Assembly: GCA_965220985.1 (NCBI GenBank)
Contig: OZ244854.1
Location: 2,294,001 to 2,358,000, forward strand
DNA from: JAPPHA01 sp965220985
GTDB taxonomy: Bacteria; Pseudomonadota; Alphaproteobacteria; Rhodobacterales; Rhodobacteraceae
Direction: 5' to 3'
Length of the DNA stretch: 64,000 nucleotides
Shown here: piece by piece, positions 62,601 through 64,000 of the stretch
Layout of the letters: each line of letters starts with the position of its first letter
Numbering within the stretch: the stretch's first letter is position 1
Notes under the pieces: model-generated
The model's database searches: none
What the model saw: only the letters and a program-made list of their open reading frames with translations
What the model was told of the DNA's origin: nothing
Made by a program: the position numbers and the translations under genes

Positions 62601-64000
62601 CCTCTTCGGCGGTGACGGCAACGACACGTTTCGTGGTGGAACCGGAGGTGACCATCTGCTTGGCGGAAGAGGCGATGACGTCATCGAAGGCGGGGCAGGC
62701 GACGATGTCTTGACCGGCGGTTCGGGCGACGACGTTTTGCGCGGCGGTCTCGGCGACGACATGTACATCTTCGAGCGTGGCGACGGCTTCGACACGATTC
62801 TCGATGCGGGCAGCAATTCCGTTGGCACCGACCGGTCGAACCTCGGCGGCGACAAGCTTCTTTTCGGTCCGGGGATCTCGCTTGAGGACCTGCGACTGAA
62901 TCAGGACGGTGACGATCTGCTGATCTATGTCGACGATGGTACAGGCGCGAATGTGCCACTCGATGAAGTCACGGACGTCATTCGGATCGAGAACTGGGAA
63001 AATTCGGAAAACCGGATCGAGGTCCTTCGGTTCTTTGACGGGATTGACGTCGATCTGTCCGCTCTGGCTGAGGCGATCGTCGTTGGCGAGTTCGGGAATG
63101 GCGATGATGTGGTGAACATCACCCAGGAACTTCGGGGAACGATTCTCATTGAAGCGCCGCAGGAAAGCTCGGGGCCGGGCAAGAGCGCCATTCTTGACGG
63201 TCAGTTCGGTGAAGGCCACTCGTACTCCACCGTTCAGACTGACGATCCCTGCATCAAGCTTGACCTGCAAAGCGAGTTCGCGATCGAGTCCGTCAAGATC
63301 CACAGTCACGAAGTCGACAATCATGATCTGAACGGCACGGTCGTGAAGCTGCTCGACAGTGATGGCAATGTCGTTCACGAGTTCGAGCCGCTGACCGGAT
63401 CGGAAACAGGGGTGGGCTTTGAACTGGAAGTTCCGGACTTCGTCGATGCACAGTACGTTCTCCTTGAAGCCCCTGACGATCACCTCAGCGTCTCGGAAAT
63501 CGAAGTCTTTGGCAGGATGGCGACACGAGACGGTGCCGTTGGATCCAACGAGAGAGACTGGATCAACGGCGACGAGCTTGCCAACATCATCAAAGGGCGT
63601 GGAGGTGACGACTTCCTGTTTGGCCGGGACGGTGACGACGACCTCTCTGGGGGTGCGGGCGACGACGGCCTCTTCGGCGGTGACGGCAACGACACTTTGC
63701 GTGGTGGAGCCGGAGGCGATTTTCTCGTTGGCGAAAGGGGCGATGACGTCATCGATGGCGAGGCAGGCGATGACGAATTGACCGGCGGTTCGGGCGACGA
63801 CGTTCTGCGCGGCGGTCTCGGCGACGACATGTACATCTTCGAGCGTGGCGACGGCTTCGACACGATTCTCGATGCGGGCAGCGGTTCCGTTGGCACTGAC
63901 CGGTCGAACCCCGGCGGCGACAAGCTTCTTTTCGGTCCGGGGATCTCGCTTGAGGACTTGCGACTGAATCGGGACGGTGACGATCTGCTGATCTATGTCG
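50617..64000 (+). CDS. Giant RTX repeat exoprotein with F5/8C-like domains, 3' end beyond window
   Basis: The frame from ATG 50617 stays open to the window end, at least 4461 residues. The order is: a Gly-rich N-terminal domain of unknown type with no signal peptide (1-270); a Ser/Gly-rich linker (278-508); an EF-hand-like region with repeated DxDGDG (511-665); RTX nonapeptides from about 771. Repeating modules then follow: RTX block (GGxGxDxLx), haemolysin-related domain starting DKLLFGPGISLEDLRL, and F5/8C-like domain ending VSEIEVFGRM. Eight F5/8C-like and nine haemolysin-related copies are visible. This is a calcium-stabilised adhesin-like protein. Export by a type I system is expected, but its genes and C-terminal signal are not in the window. 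Confidence 0.92.
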   Translation, partial: MPKGGGSTVTFTGTGVAVSGASSDLYRGDNASVSVTFAAPLSEIVGLAGGFDHQNFNREDISLAGAEIKGLGVGFGFAVTRIREEEYRGYAISVDASLIAGGTVTVIGNSWNPLKWNLVGNAYATLSTGMNFGLFGVGIGAEADVTLDEGALVTSGNVNFGLAGVKGERTLLVLDRSDANNLPPNVLSIANQAGFGTQAVYHNDYGTGLRVRTEVFYPAEGGKVQGATTTTVLTSNPTTGTNADLLRGNVYPAGNVEVGYELNALDQIAEAAHIRSESSSSSGSAGNGGPVTSGSTTAGGNSGNSGRLSTVPSYTAGWVEDRFRLGLVDSSSSGNSSSSSSGISIGSVGGKENHSVPSSTGTWSRGYEDEDGPGTTQSVGNSSPNYTAGWEEDRFRLGLVDSSSSGNSDSSSSGNSSNTGSSSPNLDLPGGWEEYRFGWDDGNSTAGGSSGTPSNGSSSNSGGSSSHPSESGGWEEDRSGWDDGDSSSGGNSDSSSDSNSNDGNSTSNWAEEMLSGKPVIIDLDGDGVEIDISHDVAFDIDGDGYLEQTTWAAPDDGFLVVDLDENGEINGAGDGVIDQANELALARWGDGTMTDLQALAEATDENGRLIFDTNGDGVLDADDDVWNSMKIFQDLDQDGEVDEGELRTLDDWGISQINLAYDDGSGFDETDDNITVLNNTLNGLASFVMNGEVIEGGVGDLALDYVGRGWRRVETDDGYRIELEGGDSLDYWDASELESPDIDLTVNELAGAFGDDRENVLDATGLTTGVTIAAAAGVDRVIGGEGDDLLDGGEGADTIDAGGGDDVVFADSADDASAGNILGGEGYDRLIMGEDAALDVADLGAIGFEAVEASDEDDRISGLEDTNYSLSGNGGNDTLATAGGSDFLTGGAGDDELTSGGGSDWLYGESGDDILDAGDGDDFLSGGSGDDILRGGGGDDVYFYLRGDGSDTILDAGSSSVGTDRSNPGGDKLLFGPGISLEDLRLTRDGDDLLIYVDDGTGANVPLDEVTDVIRIENWTNSENRIEVLRFFDGIDVDLSALAEAIVVGEFGNGDEVVNITQELRGTILIETPAGSEASKNLILDGQFGEPNSYSTVQTDDPYIKLDLQSEFAIKSVKIHSHEVDNHDLNGTVVKLLDRDGNVVHEFEPLTGSEAGLVFELEVPDFVDARYVLLEAPDDHLSVSEIEVFGRMATRDGAVGSNDRDWINGDELANIIKGRGGDDFLFGRDGDDDLSGGAGDDDLFGGDGNDTLRGGTGGDHLLGERGDDVIEGGAGDDVLTGGAGDDVLRGGLGDDMYIFERGDGSDTILDAGSGSVGTDRSNLGGDKLLFGPGISLEDLRLNRDVDDLLIYVDDGTGANVPLDEVTDVIRIENWTNSENRIEVLQFFDGIDVDLSALAEAIVVGEFRNVNITQELGGVILIAATEGNDSLKSAILDGQIGRDNSYDSIRSDDPYIKLDLQSEFAIKSVRIHSHEAFYSDLNGTVVKLLDRDGNVVHEFEPLTGSESGVVFELEVPDFVDAQYVILEDPDDYLSVSEIEVFGRMVTRDGAVGSNQSDWISGDQFANTLEGRGGDDFLFGRDGDDDLSGGAGDDDLFGGDGNDTLRGGAGGDHLLGGRGDDVAEGEAGDDVLTGGAGDDDLSGGAGDDDLFGGDGNDTLRGGTGGDHLLGGRGDDVIEGEAGDDVLIGGAGDDVLRGGLGDDMYIFERGDGSDTILDAGSSSVGADRSNPGGDKLLFGPGISLEDLRLNRDGDDLLIYVDDGTGANVPLDEVTDVIRIENWTNSENRIEVLRFFDGIDVDVSALAEAIVVGEFGNGDEVVNITQELRGTILIEAPLESSGPGKSAILDGQFGESHSYSTVQTDDPYIKLDLQSEFAIESVRIHSLESRSHDLNGTVVKLLDSDGNVVHEFEPLTGSENGVGFELLVPDFVDAQYVLLEAPDDHLSVSEIEVFGRMATRDGAVGSNERDWISGDELANFVKGRGGDDFLFGRGGDDDLSGGAGDDDLFGGDGNDTLRGGTGGDHLFGGRGDDLIDGEAGDDVLTGGAGDDVLRGGLGDDMYIFERGDGSDTILDAGSGSVGTDRSNLGGDKLLFGPGISLEDLRLNRDGDDLLIYVDDGTGANVPLDEVTDVIRIENWTNSENRIEVLRFFDGIDVDVSALAEAIVVGEFGNGDEVVNITQELRGTILIEAPLESSGPGKSAILDGQFGESHSYSTVQTDDPYIKLDLQSEFAIESVRIHSLESRSHDLNGTVVKLLDSDGNVVHEFEPLTGSENGVGFELLVPDFVDAQYVLLEAPDDHLSVSEIEVFGRMATRDGAVGSNERDWISGDELANFVKGRGGDDFLFGRGGDDDLSGGAGDDDLFGGDGNDTLRGGTGGDHLFGGRGDDLIDGEAGDDVLTGGAGDDVLRGGLGDDMYIFERGDGSDTILDAGSSSVGADRSNPGGDKLLFGPGISLEDLRLNRDGDDLLIYVDDGTGANVPLDEVTDVIRIENWTNSENRIEVLRFFDGIDVDVSALAEAIVVGEFGNGDEVVNITQELRGTILIEAPLESSGPGKSAILDGQFGESHSYSTVQTDDPYIKLDLQSEFAIESVRIHSLESRSHDLNGTVVKLLDSDGNVVHEFEPLTGSENGVGFELLVPDFVDAQYVLLEAPDDHLSVSEIEVFGRMATRDGAVGSNERDWISGDELANFVKGRGGDDFLFGRGGDDDLSGGAGDDDLFGGDGNDTLRGGTGGDHLFGGRGDDLIDGEAGDDVLTGGAGDDVLRGGLGDDMYIFERGDGHDTIQENVVSFSAKQGGWVSESRTGATVSALDGDHDTLQFGHYIDIDDLIVSTEGTGNSTTLAVRLVPLVAGDEIMDSVTVANWGMSDFRVETLRFADGFTLEVGGIGFAKTGDAGDNTLAADGVTLSDEDGVWFAGGSGDDTLDGSGNGDILVGGHGSDVLVGKEGDDTLVGGEGDDDLSGGAGDDDLFGGDANDTLRGGAGGDHLLGERGDDVIDGEAGDDVLIGGAGDDDLSGGAGDDDLFGGDGKDTLRGGTGGDHLLGGRGDDVIEGEAGDDVLIGGAGDDVLRGGLGDDMYIFERGDGFDTILDAGSNSVGTDRSNLGGDKLLFGPGISLEDLRLNQDGDDLLIYVDDGTGANVPLDEVTDVIRIENWTNSENRIEVLRFFDGIDVDVSALAEAIVVGEFGNGDDVVNITQELRGTILIEAPQESSGPGKSAILDGQFGEGHSYSTVQTDDPCIKLDLQSEFAIESVKIHSHEVDNHDLNGTVVKLLDSDGNVVHEFEPLTGSETGVGFELEVPDFVDAQYVLLEAPDDHLSVSEIEVFGRMATRDGAVGSNERDWINGDELANIIKGRGGDDFLFGRDGDDDLSGGAGDDGLFGGDGNDTLRGGAGGDFLVGERGDDVIDGEAGDDELTGGSGDDVLRGGLGDDMYIFERGDGFDTILDAGSGSVGTDRSNPGGDKLLFGPGISLEDLRLNRDGDDLLIYVDDGTGANVPLDEVTDVIRIENWENSENRIEVLRFFDGIDVDLSALAEAIVVGEFGNGDEVVNITQELRGTILIETPLESSGPGKSAILEGQFGESRSYSTVQTDDPFIKLDLQSEFAIKSVKIHSHGVDNHDLNGTVVKLLDRDGNVVHEFEPLTGSEAGVVFELEVPDFVDARYVLLEDPDDHLSVPEIEVFGRMATRDGAVGSNERDWISGDELANFVKGRGGDDFLFGRDGDDDLSGGAGDDGLFGGDGNDTLRGGTGGDHLLGERGDDVIEGGAGDDVLTGGSGDDVLRGGLDDDMYIFERGDGHDTIHDSVFSVTDNGTTTIEHGSDFSAKQGDWVGEGRTGATVSALDGGHDTLQFGHYIDIDDLIVSTEGTGKDSALVVELAPLVPGDEIMDSVTVANWGTSEFRVEKLRFADGFTLEVGGIGFAKTGDAGDNTLAADGVTLSDEEGVWFAGGSGDDTLDGSANGDILIGGRGDDVIEGGAGDDVLTGGAGHDDLSGGAGDDDLFGGDGNDTFRGGTGGDHLLGGRGDDVIEGGAGDDVLTGGSGDDVLRGGLGDDMYIFERGDGFDTILDAGSNSVGTDRSNLGGDKLLFGPGISLEDLRLNQDGDDLLIYVDDGTGANVPLDEVTDVIRIENWENSENRIEVLRFFDGIDVDLSALAEAIVVGEFGNGDDVVNITQELRGTILIEAPQESSGPGKSAILDGQFGEGHSYSTVQTDDPCIKLDLQSEFAIESVKIHSHEVDNHDLNGTVVKLLDSDGNVVHEFEPLTGSETGVGFELEVPDFVDAQYVLLEAPDDHLSVSEIEVFGRMATRDGAVGSNERDWINGDELANIIKGRGGDDFLFGRDGDDDLSGGAGDDGLFGGDGNDTLRGGAGGDFLVGERGDDVIDGEAGDDELTGGSGDDVLRGGLGDDMYIFERGDGFDTILDAGSGSVGTDRSNPGGDKLLFGPGISLEDLRLNRDGDDLLIYV
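55684..58950 (+). repeat. Three near-identical tandem 1068-bp units
   Basis: Within the RTX gene, units landmarked at 55883, 56951 and 58019 differ at only a few bases by eye. Where they differ, unit 3 follows unit 1 (for example GCAGCAGTTCCGTTGGCGCC) rather than unit 2 (GCAGCGGTTCCGTTGGCACC). This mosaic pattern indicates recent tandem amplification and gene conversion. Copy number may vary between strains, and the array is a collapse risk in assembly. Confidence 0.85.
60127..61072 (+). repeat. Long block repeated identically 2928 bases downstream (63055-64000)
   Basis: By eye this block and 63055-64000 are the same, at an offset of 2928 bases (976 codons). The window's right edge cuts the second copy. 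It points to a higher-order unit of about 2.9 kb. That unit includes a second-type module (near 58950 and 62000) between ordinary 1068-bp units. Confidence 0.75.

Larger units (their letters stand above)
53527..64000 (+). repeat. Modular repeat array of the RTX gene (unit about 1068 bp)
   Basis: A landmark ATGTCGACGATGG-type sequence recurs at 53603, 54668, 55883, 56951, 58019, 59999, 61067, 62927 and 63995. Spacings are 1065, 1215, 1068, 1068, 1980, 1068, 1860 and 1068 bases. All are multiples of 3, so the frame is kept. The 1215, 1980 and 1860 spacings contain extra RTX blocks or a second module type. That second module starts near 58950 and 62000 and carries FSAKQG and DTLQFGHYIDIDDLIV. 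Confidence 0.9.

Noticed and set aside
53527..64000. CRISPR-like or satellite repeat array
   Set aside because: Units are long, coding, in frame and match RTX/F5/8C-type modules; there are no short direct repeats with unique spacers.

Overview
The window is a chromosomal segment of an alphaproteobacterium; I do not try to name the order. The evidence is the gene order tuf–tRNA-Trp–secE–nusG–rplKAJL–rpoBC–rpsLG–fusA–tuf–S10/spc operons–secY–adk, a minus-strand twin-transmembrane protein between a PduO-type cobalamin adenosyltransferase and an SDR, and the bioMNY order. Housekeeping genes are GC-rich. One counted 60-base line in rpoB is 58% GC.

Layout. 1-1511 (minus): cut-off PduO-type adenosyltransferase, small twin-TM protein and an SDR. 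1627-3888 (plus): parC. 3.9-6.95 kb: a less GC-rich patch with two unrecognised membrane-associated proteins and about 1.1 kb with no convincing gene. 6977-10918 (minus): a complete PotABCD-type ABC importer in order binding protein, ATPase, permease, permease, with a perfect 24-bp inverted repeat upstream (10994-11017). 11336-12538 (minus): Fic protein with an inhibitory-helix motif. 12746-14819 (plus): bioM-bioN-bioY biotin transporter. 15105-16472 (minus): cytochrome P450.

16.7-47.5 kb is the central information-processing block: tuf copy 1, tRNA-Trp, secE, nusG, L11-L1-L10-L7/L12, rpoB, rpoC, S12, S7, EF-G, tuf copy 2, then S10 through SecY and adenylate kinase, all on the plus strand. 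The two tuf genes encode the same protein. Several ribosomal proteins carry charged tails: L3 and L22 acidic, L30 lysine/alanine-rich. Visible regulation includes a strong sigma70-type promoter before rpsL, a leader before rplJ and three consecutive hairpins between rplL and rpoB.

From 47.9 kb to the window end the expected rpsM-rpsK-rpoA-rplQ genes are absent. In their place is an overlapping (translationally coupled) set: GNAT-like acyltransferase, Asp/Asn beta-hydroxylase-like 2OG-Fe(II) oxygenase, remnants of a collapsed tandem duplicate, a radical SAM enzyme whose 3' end is displaced by a frameshift, a two-TM protein, and a giant RTX exoprotein whose frame stays open from 50617 to the end (at least 4461 residues). 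The RTX protein is built of 1068-bp units combining calcium-binding nonapeptide repeats, a haemolysin-related domain and an F5/8C-like (discoidin) domain. My inference is that the enzymes form a modification cassette for the RTX protein. This is the most interesting part of the window.
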